Positions 24,315 to 35,796 are shown, counted from the first letter of the stretch. The stretch: DNA of 64,000 bases from AC-56 sp963702195 (GCA_963702195.1 OY969725.1:1426001-1490000), one strand, 5' to 3'. Numbers and translations: made by a program. Notes: generated by a model not told the origin, from the sequence alone.

Positions 24315-25908
24315 TCAGTCGGCGTAGGCGTCCTGATCCAGCTCGACCAGCCAGCCGCGGAGGATCCTGTGGACCTGCTCGGCGCCCACGATCGGCTCCT
24401 CAGGGGTCTTCAGACGGGTGGGGTGGCACAGGAACGGGAAGCTCTGGGTCCCGCCCATGCCGCCGTGGGAGCCGACGAACTCCTCGAAGGCGGCGACCTC
24501 CTCGGTCTCGGGCCAGTAGCGGCTGTTGACGAGCAGGTCGGGGCAGTGCTCGAAGCCGTCCGTGCGGAGCACGTGCGCGGCGGCGTTCGGGCCGAAGAGG
24601 GCGAGCGGGTCGTCGCCTTCGACCGTTCCGGTCTCGAGCGCGTGCGAGCCCGTAGCGCCGAGCACCAGGGGCCCGCGCGACTCCGAGCGAACGAGGACGA
24701 AGCCGATGCCCGGATGCCGGCGCAGCGCCTGGACCATGCCTGGGTACACGGCGTCGATGCGCTCCATCGTCAGCCGGCCGGACTCGCGCGGGAAGCTGAT
24801 CAGGCCCATGGGGCCGGAGGCCAGCACCGCGGCCTCGGGCGGCTCGTCGGCGTCGGCGCGGCCGCTCGCGGCCGCGCTCGAGGAGGGGATGAGGACGACC
24901 GCGCCCTCGGCAGCGCGTTTGCGCGTCATCGCCCGCACGGTACGGCCGGCACCGGTGTCGTCGCGGCCGAGCTCGGTCAGCCCGGCGCCCAGATATGCGG
25001 AGGCCTCGTCCTCGCCACCGCTCTGCGACTGGGTCACTGCCCGGCCCCCGATCAGATCGGCGACGAGCTGCCCCAGCGTCTGCCCGTAGCGCTGCCGGAA
25101 GTTGGCTCCCTGGGACTGGCCGTGGTCTGAGAGCACGACGAGCTCGTAGGGGCGAGGGGCGACGGTGAGCGCCGAGGCGATCCTGCCGATCTGGGCGTCC
25201 AGCTTGGCGAGGACCTCGAGCGTGTCGTGGCGCTCGATCCCGGAGTGGTGGGCGACCTCGTCGTAGGCGAGGAACGTCGTGTAGATCACCGGCCTGCCCG
25301 CAAGCACGTCGCCGATCACGGCTGCCACCTGCAGGTCGAGCTGAATCGCCGTGGCGTAGGCCCGGAGCGCCGCGTACCTGCGGCTGCGTTCGACGCGAGG
25401 GCGGACGTCGCGCCGGCGCTGTCTCGCGGCCGCGCGACGCTCGCGCCAGAAGTCCGCGACCGTCGAGCACGCGGTCTTGACCAGGGCATAGGGCTGTGCG
25501 AAGTGGGCCGCGTAGTCGTGTCCAAGCGAATGCCGGCGGACGAGCACCCTGCTCATCGTCAACATCGAGTGCGGCGCGTCGCCGGAGAGCATGTTGGCGC
25601 GGCTGGCGCCGTCTGCGCAGAGCAGCCCGCGACCGTTGGAGCGGCGCCGCTCGATCTCCTCGGCGTCATGCGGGTGGTAGGTGATCATCGCCTTGCGCCG
25701 CTCCTTCTCCCACCAGCGAAAGGCAGGCACGTCCTCGTTCGAGCCATGCAGGGTGCCCGCCTGGCAGGCGCCCGTCTGCGAGGAGAGGTCGGTCTCCCAG
25801 CGCTCGAGCCGGTGGCTGCCGGTCGCGACCCAGCGAGCGAGGTTCGGCATCGTGCCATCGCGCAGCGCGCGGACGACGACCGCGTGCGCGAGGCCGTCGA
25901 TCTCGAGG
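24315..25908 (-). pseudogene. Type I phosphodiesterase/alkaline-phosphatase-family protein, 5' end deleted
   Basis: About 530 residues match the actinobacterial alkaline-phosphatase-superfamily proteins that normally carry an N-terminal membrane (holin-like) domain. Seen are EIDGLAHAVVVRALRDG, SSQTGACQAGTLHGSN, DGASRANMLSGDAPHSMLTMS, FLAYDEVAHHSGIERHDT and LSDHGQSQG, which include metal ligands. The homology starts at full strength at about 25905 without any start codon, and the membrane part is missing. The upstream frame is only the antisense of the next gene. The first usable ATG (25850) would cut off the first metal-site Asp. Probably inactive, unless an unusual start is used. Confidence 0.75.
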
Positions 25909-27236
25909 GCAGCTTCAACGACTGGACCGAGCGCCTCTGGGCCGAGCTCGGCGGCGCGTCGCCGGCCGCCGGAGAGCGGGACGGCCGGTTCGAGGTCGAG
26001 GTGGTCGGGTTGACGCCCGCGGACGGACCGGCAACCGCCTACGGACTGAGCGAGGCCGTGGTGACCGAGACCCGCGAGCTGCAGCGCCGCTACGGCGAGG
26101 ACCCCTCGAACCGCTCGACGCGCCATCTCGAGATCTACCCGCTCGACGAGGGGGTCCGCTACCGCGCCGGAGATCACCTGCTGGTGATGCCGCAGAACCT
26201 CGACACCATGACCTGGTACGTCGGTCGCGCGCTCGGCTTCGACCCCTCGCTCGTCGTTCGGCTGCACAGCGCGAGTGCCGTCGAGACGCCCCTGCCCACC
26301 GACGAGCCGATCTCGGCCGCCACCCTGATGGCCGCCTACCTGGACGTGCGCGCGCCCGCGACCCGCGCCGGGATTGAGATTCTCGCCTCGCTCACCGACG
26401 ACACCACCAAGCGGCGGCGGCTGCGCGAGCTCGCCGACGACGACGAGCGCTACCGCAGCGAGGTGCTCAACCTGCGCCGATCGCTGGTCGACATGGCTCT
26501 CGACGACCCCCCGGACAAGCCGATGCCGATCGAGGCGCTGGTCGAAGCCTTCCCCCTGCTCAAGCCGCGGCCCTATTCGATCGCCTCCTCGCCGCGGGTC
26601 AACCCGCACCGGATCGACCTCACGGTCGGGGTCCTCGACGAGCCCTCGCTCGCCGGCCACGCGCCCTACCGTGGCGTCACCTCGATCTTCCTCTCCACCC
26701 GCCTGGAGTTCCACCGCCTGCTGGTCCGCGTCCGTGATCCCGGCCCCCACTTCCGCCTGCCTGAAGACCCGAAGCAGCCGCTGATCATGATCGCCGCAGG
26801 CACCGGTCTCGCGCCCTTCCGCGGCTTCCTCCACGAGCGCGCCGCCCAGCGCCGCGACGGCACCGCGCTCGGTCCGATCCTGCTGTTCCGTGGCTGCCGG
26901 CGCCCCGACCACGACCGGATCTACGGAGACGAGCTCGACGCCTGGGTCGCCGACGGGCTGATCGAGCTGGAGGAGGCGTTCTCGAACGAGCCCGGGCGAC
27001 CGCTCGTCTACGTCCAGGACCGGATCCGCGAGCATGCGGAACGCGTGCTCGAGCTGATCGACGCAGGCGGGCAGGTGCTCGTCTGCGGCAACGTCCGCAC
27101 GATGGCCCCGGACGTGTGCCGCACGATGGGCGCGATCCGCGCCGAGGCCGACGGCTCGTCGACCGACGACGGCGAGCGCTGGCTGCGCGGTCTGATCGAG
27201 AAGGGCCGCTACGTCGAGGACGTCTGGGGCGGCTGA
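25884..27236 (+). pseudogene. FAD/NADPH reductase half of a CYP102 (P450BM3-type) enzyme, 5' part deleted
   Basis: The frame matches the C-terminal half of self-sufficient P450 CYP102: SFNDWTERLWAELG, RSTRHLEIYP, the FAD motif PRPYSIASSP, the NADPH motif AAGTGLAPFRGF, CRRPDHDRIYGDEL, CGNVRTMAPDV and the closing EKGRYVEDVWGG. The P450 haem domain and the FMN domain (some 600 residues) are absent, and the homology begins within a few bases of the broken end of the neighbouring gene. GTG 25884 could start a 450-residue protein, which would be a reductase without its partner domain. Either a remnant or, less likely, a free-standing reductase. Confidence 0.75.
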
Positions 27237-27452
27237 GCCGGAATGCTCAGCTCGCCGGGTGACCTCCGCGGTGCCCATGTTCGTCGCCTCGAGGCGCACG
27301 CAATAGCCTTCCGACCAGCGGGCGCTCCAGTTCCTAACCACGAGGTTGCGGAAGCGAGCGCCGCACACCCCAGGACGGAGTCAGGAAGACTCGTGGATCA
27401 CGTCCTTGATCGTGGTGGCCACAGCGGCCGGGGCGTCGCGCGCGCCTTCGCG

Positions 27453-27842
27453 TCAGCTCGGCGGCATCTCGGCGAACTGTGGTGCGTCGTCGCCGATGTG
27501 GTGCCAGCTGGCCTTGTATGCGACCTGCTGGTGAAAGCTTGGCTCGAGGTCGAGGTCGGGCATCAGTCCCGCGGCGACGAAGTAGACCTCGCCGAGGTCG
27601 TCGAAGATGCTGGATCCGCAGTTGCTGCAGAAGTTGCGAGGCGCGAGCTCGCTCTCGTAGGTCTTGACCAGGTCCTCGCCCTTGGTGACCTTGAAGTTCT
27701 CCTTTGCCACGACCACGCCCGCAAGGCTCGAGCCCGTCCACCGCTGGCAGCGACTGCAGTGGCAGTAGCCCATTGCCTGGGGATCGTCTAGCTCGTACTC
27801 CACGCCCCCGCACAAGCACGCACCCTTAAGCGTTTCAGTCAT
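27453..27842 (-). CDS. GFA family (CENP-V/GFA zinc domain) protein
   Basis: The 129-residue protein has the zinc-binding cysteines of the GFA family: CLCGGVEYE, CHCSRCQRWTGSS and CSNCGSS. The founder of the family was linked to glutathione-dependent formaldehyde activation, but most members are uncharacterised. ATG 27840-27842 is preferred over a longer frame because the family starts near GACLCGG. It is the first of five genes on this strand concerned with aldehyde and peroxide stress, and the only one with a long inverted repeat just in front of it. Confidence 0.85.
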   Translation of the reverse strand: MTETLKGACLCGGVEYELDDPQAMGYCHCSRCQRWTGSSLAGVVVAKENFKVTKGEDLVKTYESELAPRNFCSNCGSSIFDDLGEVYFVAAGLMPDLDLEPSFHQQVAYKASWHHIGDDAPQFAEMPPS

Positions 27843-27861
27843 CGTGAGCCCTCTCCGGTTG

Positions 27862-27885
27862 GCGTTTGCAATTCGTGGCAAACGC
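27862..27885 (-). repeat. Inverted repeat GCGTTTGC/GCAAACGC between katG and the GFA gene
   Basis: Two perfect eight-base arms (27862-27869 and 27878-27885) around an eight-base loop, with further pairing CCGGT/ACCGG outside. It lies 20 bases upstream of the GFA start and 38 bases after the katG stop. It may act as a katG terminator (no T-run) or as an operator for the GFA gene. Confidence 0.5.
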
Positions 27886-27923
27886 TACCACCGGCAACGC
27901 CGATCCTCCTGGTCGGGCGGCGA

Positions 27924-30147
<2,224 letters not shown>

Positions 30148-30155
<8 letters not shown>

Positions 30156-30612
30156 GGGATTGCCTCCGGGATCGGGGTTGCTCGGGACTCTGTGCGGCCA
30201 GGCAGTCGGGGCACGTACCCCAGTAGATGACCTCGGCTTCGTCGATCTCGTAGCCGTGGTCTTCGGACGCGGCCAGGCAGGGCGTCTCGCCGACCGCGCA
30301 ATTCACATCCGCGACCGCGCCGCACGACCGGCACACGATGTGGTGGTGGTTGTCGCCGACGCGCGACTCGTAGCGCGCCACCGAGCCCGAGGGCTGGATC
30401 CGCCGCAGCAGGCCCGCCTCGGTCAATGCCCCCAGCACGTCGTAGATCGCCTGGCGCGAGACATCACCGAGGTCCTCGCGCGCGGCATCGATGATCGAGT
30501 ACGTGTCGGCGTGCGGGTGACCGTGCACCGCATTGAGCACCGCCACCCGGGGGCGGGTGACGCGGAGGTCCGCCTCACGCAGCAGGCGCTCGGCTTCGAC
30601 GGTCGTCGGCAC
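30148..30612 (-). CDS. furA: Fur-family peroxide-sensing repressor FurA
   Basis: The 154-residue protein has the Fur winged helix (RVTRPRVAVLNAVHGHPHADTYSI, SRQAIYDVLGALTEAGLL), the metal site DNHHHIVCRSC and the C-terminal zinc pair in CPDC. Its place directly upstream of katG marks it as a FurA/CatR-type repressor rather than an iron Fur. GTG 30612 is used: a -10 (AATACT) ends seven bases before it, so the mRNA is leaderless or nearly so, as described for mycobacterial furA. Confidence 0.93.
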
Positions 30613-30650
30613 GCGGTGAAGTATTGCCTAGATTCTGGACTCAGTCAAGT
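30613..30650 (-). promoter_or_regulatory. furA-katG promoter with FurA box
   Basis: On the minus strand TTGACT (30648-30643) is a -35, followed by exactly 17 bases and AATACT (30625-30620) as -10. The sequence TTGACTGAGTCCAGAATCTA overlaps the promoter and closely resembles the mycobacterial furA operator (CTTGACTnnTTCCAGAA). The start of transcription falls at or one base before the GTG of furA. This indicates autoregulation. Confidence 0.8.
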
Positions 30651-30669
30651 TAAGAGACCGGGCCGCGCG

Positions 30670-31443
30670 CTAGTCCCGCTTAACCTGTGAGCCGCCGACG
30701 ATGGCGTCGGTTCCGTCCTCGAACCGGACCCAGGCCTTGTTGCCGCCGTCGTAGTCGGGGGCCCAGAGGATCAGGGTTGCCGGCTCGCGCTCCTCGGCAT
30801 CGGCCGGGCCGATGGAGCATGGGCTCGATCCCTCCTCGTCCAGCCCGCGCCAGATGCGGACGAACGGGTTGTGTTCCCACTCGGTGGCGATGGTCGAGGG
30901 CTCGCGGTGCCCCGGGTGGATTCGCGTCTCCGGTGGCAGCGTCATGAGCTTGTCCATGATCGAGGTCTTCAGGTCCTCGAATCCGGTCGCCCCAGGCGCC
31001 CGGGTGCCGCCGACCGTGCCCTTGAAGATGACGTCCGCGGTCAGGCAATCGGTCCCGTTGAAGTCGAGTGCGCAGTGGTCGGCGCAGTGGCCGGGCGTAT
31101 GGATGACCCTGATCCGGAGGTCGCCGGTCTCGATCACGTCGCCGTCCGCGAAGGTCTCGTCCACCTTGCCCTCGAGCTGCTCGGCCGTGAGCTCGTGGGC
31201 GAGCACCGGAACGGAGAATCGCTCGGCGAGCTTCTCGAACTCGAACACGTGATCCCAGTGGTGGTGGGTGAGCAGCACGTGGGTGATCTCGGTGCCCTCG
31301 CGCTCGGCCCGCTCGCACAGCGGGTCGGTGACGGTGACGCCGTTGGAGTCCACGAGCACGCCCGTACCGCCGATCTCATCGACGATCAGATACGCGTTGG
31401 AGAGCCACTCGCCCTGTTCGACTCGCTGGATGACCATGCCCAT
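30670..31443 (-). CDS. MBL-fold metallohydrolase paired with alcohol dehydrogenase
   Basis: The 257-residue protein has HHHWDH (the family HxHxDH site), TPGHCADHCA, DVIFKGTVGG and HPGHREPST, so a binuclear zinc hydrolase of the metallo-beta-lactamase fold. Its ATG overlaps the stop of the upstream dehydrogenase gene (ATGA), so the two are coupled. In Mycobacterium tuberculosis a similar pair (mscR and the next gene) handles mycothiol adducts; by analogy this enzyme may hydrolyse the thioester product of the dehydrogenase. The thiol carrier in this organism is not known from the sequence. Confidence 0.85.
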   Translation of the reverse strand: MGMVIQRVEQGEWLSNAYLIVDEIGGTGVLVDSNGVTVTDPLCERAEREGTEITHVLLTHHHWDHVFEFEKLAERFSVPVLAHELTAEQLEGKVDETFADGDVIETGDLRIRVIHTPGHCADHCALDFNGTDCLTADVIFKGTVGGTRAPGATGFEDLKTSIMDKLMTLPPETRIHPGHREPSTIATEWEHNPFVRIWRGLDEEGSSPCSIGPADAEEREPATLILWAPDYDGGNKAWVRFEDGTDAIVGGSQVKRD

Positions 31444-32549
31444 CAGCCGAACTCGATCACGGACCGGATGCCGTCCTGGGCCTCCATCAGCTCGAAGCCG
31501 CGATTGACCTCGTCGAGCGTGATGCGATGGGATATGAACGGATCGACGTCGATCTCCCCGGCCAGGTAGCGCTCGACGAACTCCGGCACCCCGTCACGGC
31601 CCTTGACGCCGCCGAACGACGAGCCCGCCACCCGCCGGCCTGTGATGAGGAGGCGAGGAACGACGTCCAGCGTCTCGCCCTTTCCCGCGACCCCCGCGAC
31701 GGTGGCGAGACCCCAGCCCATCCGGGCGGACTCGACCGCCTGCCGCATGACCGCGACGTTGCCGGTGGCCTCGAACGTGTAGTCCGCCCCGAAGCCGCCG
31801 GTCTCCTCGACGATCTTCTCGACCGTGTCCTCGCCGCCGATCATCGTCTCCGTCGCCCCCTGGCCGCGAGCGAGCTCGAGGCGGTCCTCGGAGAGGTCCA
31901 CGCAGATGATTCGCTCGGCGCCCTGGAGCCGGCAGCCGGCGACGGCGCCCAGGCCCACCATCCCGGCGCCGAAGACGACGCAGGTCGATCCCTCGCGAAC
32001 CTTGGCGGTGTTGATCGCGGCGCCGAGCCCGGTCGAGAGGCCGCAGGCGAACAGGCAGGCGCGATCGAGCGGCGCCTCCGGGTTCACCTTCGCCAGCGCG
32101 ATCTCGGGCATCACGGTGTACTCGGCGAAGGTCGACGTGCCCATGAAGTGGCGGATCTCCTCGCCGTCGCGCCGCAGCCGCGTGGTGCCGTCTGGCAGGT
32201 AGCCCTTGTTCTGCTGCTCGCGGATGGCCAGGCAGATGTTGGTGCGATCGTCCAGGCAATGCACGCACTTGCGGCACTGCGGCGAGAACAGGGTCACGAC
32301 GTGGTCGCCGACGGCGAGCGACTCGACGCCCGGCCCAACCGCCTCGACGACCCCGCCGCCCTCGTGCCCGAGGACCGTCGGCGCGTACCCGGACGGATCG
32401 ACGCCCGAGGCCGTGTAGAGGTCCGTGTGGCAGACACCGCACGCGACGAGGCGCACCAGCGCCTCACCCTCTTTGGGATCGGTGAGCTCGAGCTCCTCGA
32501 TCGCGAGGGGCTCACCGAACTCCTCCAGGACGGCGGCGCGCATCCTCAT
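31443..32549 (-). CDS. Zinc-dependent class III-like alcohol dehydrogenase (thiol-adduct formaldehyde dehydrogenase type)
   Basis: Medium-chain dehydrogenase of about 368 residues. Catalytic zinc ligands are seen in CGVCHTDLYT and GHEGGGVVEAVG, structural zinc cysteines in CRKCVHCLDDRTNIC, and the nucleotide site in GAGMVGLGA. The stretch HFMGTSTFAEYTVMPEIALAKV is typical of class III enzymes that oxidise S-hydroxymethyl thiol adducts to clear formaldehyde. The start may be ATG 32549 or ATG 32543; both are shown by the frame. It is the first gene of a two-gene operon with the MBL hydrolase, and GFA and katG-furA follow. Confidence 0.88.
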   Translation of the reverse strand: MRMRAAVLEEFGEPLAIEELELTDPKEGEALVRLVACGVCHTDLYTASGVDPSGYAPTVLGHEGGGVVEAVGPGVESLAVGDHVVTLFSPQCRKCVHCLDDRTNICLAIREQQNKGYLPDGTTRLRRDGEEIRHFMGTSTFAEYTVMPEIALAKVNPEAPLDRACLFACGLSTGLGAAINTAKVREGSTCVVFGAGMVGLGAVAGCRLQGAERIICVDLSEDRLELARGQGATETMIGGEDTVEKIVEETGGFGADYTFEATGNVAVMRQAVESARMGWGLATVAGVAGKGETLDVVPRLLITGRRVAGSSFGGVKGRDGVPEFVERYLAGEIDVDPFISHRITLDEVNRGFELMEAQDGIRSVIEFG

Positions 32550-32615
32550 GCCCCCAACGCTTATCACTCGCCGCCGCCAGATGTCGACACGCGGGCAGCC
32601 GACGGCGGCCGGATA

Positions 32616-34745
32616 GTGTTTGGCCAGGCGACCAGGAGGGGTTCGATCCGGTCACGGCCGGCACAGCGGATTGGTGCAGCGCGACTGTTCTTGACGGGGG
32701 TCGTCACGCTCGCCGCGCTCGGGACCCTCGGCTCGTCGCTGGCCGCCGTGGCGGTGGCGTCGGGTGGCGGGAAGGGCCCGACCAGGTACACGCTCGCCAA
32801 CCGCTGCTGGGCGCTCGTGTTGCCTGGAAGCGGGAATTTCGTCGCCGGCACGCGGGATGGCTATCGGGTTGCGCACGGCCCGCCAGCGGAGGCCACCGCA
32901 TTCGACCTGAAACCCACTCGCCTCGGCGCCTACCTGGTGTACGACTCAGGCAGGGCGCTCATGGCCATCGGGGGCCATCGGTCGGTCGTTCGCTCGCCGC
33001 GCCCCGAGAAGGTCGCCGAGTGGGCGCCGAAGCGTTCACGTCACCGGACGTTCGAGATCCGGTCGACCCAGAACGGCCGCTGGCTGGCCGTCTCGCACAG
33101 CGGAAACCTTCGGGTCGCGTCCGGCACCGCAGCGTCGCGGTTCAGGTTCGATCGCGCGAAGAGCTGCAAGCGGTATCCGGAGGCAAAGGCCAACGCGGCG
33201 GGGAAGTCGTTTACGGGCACCACGGCCAACGGCACCGTGAAGGGCTTCGTCGACGCCCACCTTCACATCACCTCCGACATGCGCGCCGGCGGCCGGGTGA
33301 TCGACGGGCGCGCCTTCGCTCCGTTCGGGGTCACCCGCGCGCTGGGCGGCGACGCGAAGAACCACGGGCCCGACGGCAGCCTCGACGTCACCGGCAACCT
33401 GCTTCGAAGCGGCACTCCGTTCGGGACCCACGACGTCCACGGCTGGCCGACATTCGCCGGCTGGCCCGTGCACGACACGATCACCCACCAGCAGACCTAT
33501 TACATGTGGCTGAAGCGGGCGTGGAAGGCGGGTGAGCGCCTCGTCGTCGCGCAGACCGTCGAGGACGCGCCGCTGTGCAAGCTCGAGCCGCGCCGCGCGC
33601 ACTCATGCAACGAGACGGCGACGATCAAGCTCGAGATCAAGCGGCTGCAGAAGCTCGAGCGCTACGTCGACGCCCAGAGCGGCGGGCCGGGCAAGGGCTG
33701 GTTCCGCATCGTCCGCAACCCGGATCAGGCGCAGCGCGTGATCGCCCGGGGAAAGCTCGCGGTCATCGTCGGGATCGAGTCGTCCGACCTCTTCAACTGC
33801 AGCGAGCTCATGGACGAGCCGAACTGCACGAAGGCGGACGTCGACCGCGGGATCAAGCAGTACAGGAAGCTCGGCGTCCGCAGCATGTTCATCGCGCACT
33901 GGGTGGACAACGCGTTCGCCGGCGCCGCCCTCGAGGGGGGTGCGAGGGGATCGTTCATCGGGATCCTCGAGGCGCTTCAGACCGGCGAGTACTTTGAGAC
34001 GGGGCCCTGCCCCGAGAAGGGCCAGGGCGAGGAGATCAACACTCTCGGGCTGCCGATCCTGAAGTTCCTGTCGCAGTTCTTCCCCGACGCGAAGAAGGTG
34101 CTCGGCATCCCGATCCCGGACTATCCCGCCGGCAAGCAGTGCAACGCCAAGGGCCTGACCGATCTCGGCCACTACCTGATCCGCCGCATGATGGCCAACC
34201 ACATGCTGATCGAGGTGGACCACATGAGCGAACGGGCGCGGCTTGCGGTGCTGAAGATGGCCGAGGCGCGCGACTACCCGCTCGTCTCCAGCCACACCGA
34301 CACCGGCGGCTTCTGGACGAAGTCGGACCTTCAGCGCCTCTACGCCCTCGGCGGGTTCGCGACCGCGCGCCTCGACGACCCGGCGCAGCTCGCCGATGAG
34401 ATCCTGAAGTTCCGTCGCGAGAAGAGCCCGGGCCACTACTTCGGCGTCGGGCTCGGCTCCGATACCGGCGGGTTCTCCGAGCTCCCCGGGCCGCCGTCCG
34501 ATGCCGCTCCGAGCCCGCTCCAGTACCCCTTCCGCTCCTACATGGGCGATGTGAAGTTCTCCCGCGAGCGAAGCGGTGAGCGCACGTACGACCTGAACGC
34601 CGACGGGGTCGCCCACTACGGGCTGGTCTCGGACCTGCTCGCCGACACGCAGGCAGAGCCGCGCGGCGACAAGGCGATGCGGCTCCTGTTCCGCTCCGCC
34701 CAGGCGTATCTCGACACCTGGCGGGCCGCCGACTCACACGGCTGA
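32616..34745 (+). CDS. Secreted metallohydrolase related to membrane dipeptidase (amidohydrolase fold)
   Basis: The 709-residue product begins with an export signal (LFLTGVVTLAALGTLGSSLAAVAV, cut here to under 25 residues of hydrophobic core), then an N-terminal domain of about 150 residues with repeated short beta motifs (ANRCWALVLPGSGNFVAG) that may be a beta-trefoil. The catalytic part has the metal motif FVDAH215-L-H217, VSSHTDTGGFWT and GVGLGSDTGGF, as in peptidase M19 and related amidohydrolases. GTG 32616 is chosen because it is the nearest start before the signal peptide; the open frame extends far upstream as antisense of the adh gene. Substrate unknown. Confidence 0.75.
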   Translation: MFGQATRRGSIRSRPAQRIGAARLFLTGVVTLAALGTLGSSLAAVAVASGGGKGPTRYTLANRCWALVLPGSGNFVAGTRDGYRVAHGPPAEATAFDLKPTRLGAYLVYDSGRALMAIGGHRSVVRSPRPEKVAEWAPKRSRHRTFEIRSTQNGRWLAVSHSGNLRVASGTAASRFRFDRAKSCKRYPEAKANAAGKSFTGTTANGTVKGFVDAHLHITSDMRAGGRVIDGRAFAPFGVTRALGGDAKNHGPDGSLDVTGNLLRSGTPFGTHDVHGWPTFAGWPVHDTITHQQTYYMWLKRAWKAGERLVVAQTVEDAPLCKLEPRRAHSCNETATIKLEIKRLQKLERYVDAQSGGPGKGWFRIVRNPDQAQRVIARGKLAVIVGIESSDLFNCSELMDEPNCTKADVDRGIKQYRKLGVRSMFIAHWVDNAFAGAALEGGARGSFIGILEALQTGEYFETGPCPEKGQGEEINTLGLPILKFLSQFFPDAKKVLGIPIPDYPAGKQCNAKGLTDLGHYLIRRMMANHMLIEVDHMSERARLAVLKMAEARDYPLVSSHTDTGGFWTKSDLQRLYALGGFATARLDDPAQLADEILKFRREKSPGHYFGVGLGSDTGGFSELPGPPSDAAPSPLQYPFRSYMGDVKFSRERSGERTYDLNADGVAHYGLVSDLLADTQAEPRGDKAMRLLFRSAQAYLDTWRAADSHG

Positions 34746-34777
34746 ATCTCGCCAGCACCGATTGCTAACTTGGCTCC

Positions 34778-35788
34778 ATGAGTCGGCTGCGACTGATCGA
34801 GGGCGCCGTCGACGGGTCGCAGCCCGCCGAGGGCTCGGGCGAGGAACTGCCGGACGCCGAGGCGCTCGACGCCTATTCGCGCACGGTCACCTCGGTGGCC
34901 CAGCGGCTGCGCGCGTCGGTGGCCAACCTGCGGGTTGGCCGGCGGACTCGCCGGGGGCGCGCCGAGGGCGGCGGCAGCGCGGTGGTCATCACCACCGACG
35001 GCTACATGCTCACCTCGGCCCACGTGGTGGAGGGGACGGACGGCAGAGCGCAGGCGGCGTTCCCGGACGGCCGCTCGTTCGGCACCGAGGTGATCGGCAC
35101 CGATCCGCTGTCGGACCTCGCGGTGCTGCGCGCGGAGGCGGGGAACCTGGCCACCGCCGACCTCGGCGACGCCGACTCTCTGCACGTCGGTCAGCTCGTG
35201 GTCGCGATCGGCAGCCCGCTCGGCTTTCACGGCTCGGTGACCGCCGGCGTCGTCTCGGCGCTGGGCCGGGCCCTACCGACCCGCTCGCGCTCGACCGTTC
35301 GCCTCGTGGAGAACGTGATCCAGACTGATGCCGCGCTCAACCCGGGCAACTCCGGCGGCGCGCTCGCCGACGGACTGGGCCGCGTGGTCGGCATCAACAC
35401 GGCGGTCGCCGGAGTCGGGCTCGGTCTCGCCGTTCCGATCAACGACGCCACGCGGAGGATCGTGGCGGAGCTGATGGGGGAGGGGCGGGTGCGCCGCGCC
35501 TTCATCGGGATCGTCGGCGGCGCGCGGCCGCTGCCCCCGCGCTTCGCCACCGAGGAGGGTGGCTCGGCGGTCGAGGTGGTCGAGGTGGTCGAGGGGAGCC
35601 CCGCTGACCGGGCCGGGCTGCGGCCGGAGGATCTGATCGTCGAGGTGGACGGACGTTCGATGACCGACGTCGGCGAGCTGCAGCGCCTGATGGTGGCGGA
35701 CTCCATCGGCCGTCCGTTGACCACCCGGCTGATCCGCGGCGAGCGCACCCTGACGGTCGAGATCGTCCCGGTCGAGCTGGACGTCTGA
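34778..35788 (+). CDS. HtrA/DegP-type serine protease with PDZ domain, apparently cytoplasmic
   Basis: The 336 residues contain a trypsin-like domain with the full triad H82 (TSAHVVE), D113 (DPLSDLAVL) and S192 (NPGNSGGAL), then one PDZ domain (about 245-330; GSPADRAGLRPEDLIVEVDG). HtrA proteases remove or refold damaged proteins, normally outside the membrane. Here there is no signal peptide or membrane helix; the first 50 residues are polar. That makes it an unusual cytoplasmic or non-classically exported member. It lies just upstream of pilA but is separated by a terminator. Confidence 0.9.
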   Translation: MSRLRLIEGAVDGSQPAEGSGEELPDAEALDAYSRTVTSVAQRLRASVANLRVGRRTRRGRAEGGGSAVVITTDGYMLTSAHVVEGTDGRAQAAFPDGRSFGTEVIGTDPLSDLAVLRAEAGNLATADLGDADSLHVGQLVVAIGSPLGFHGSVTAGVVSALGRALPTRSRSTVRLVENVIQTDAALNPGNSGGALADGLGRVVGINTAVAGVGLGLAVPINDATRRIVAELMGEGRVRRAFIGIVGGARPLPPRFATEEGGSAVEVVEVVEGSPADRAGLRPEDLIVEVDGRSMTDVGELQRLMVADSIGRPLTTRLIRGERTLTVEIVPVELDV

Positions 35789-35796
35789 CCCATACG

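Noticed and set aside
27240..27452. Possible C-terminal remnants of genes (reverse strand reads DAPAAVATTIKDVIHESS, then a CBM-like WSEGYCVRLEATNMGTAEV)
   Set aside because: Too short and without start or further homologous blocks; similarity could be chance.
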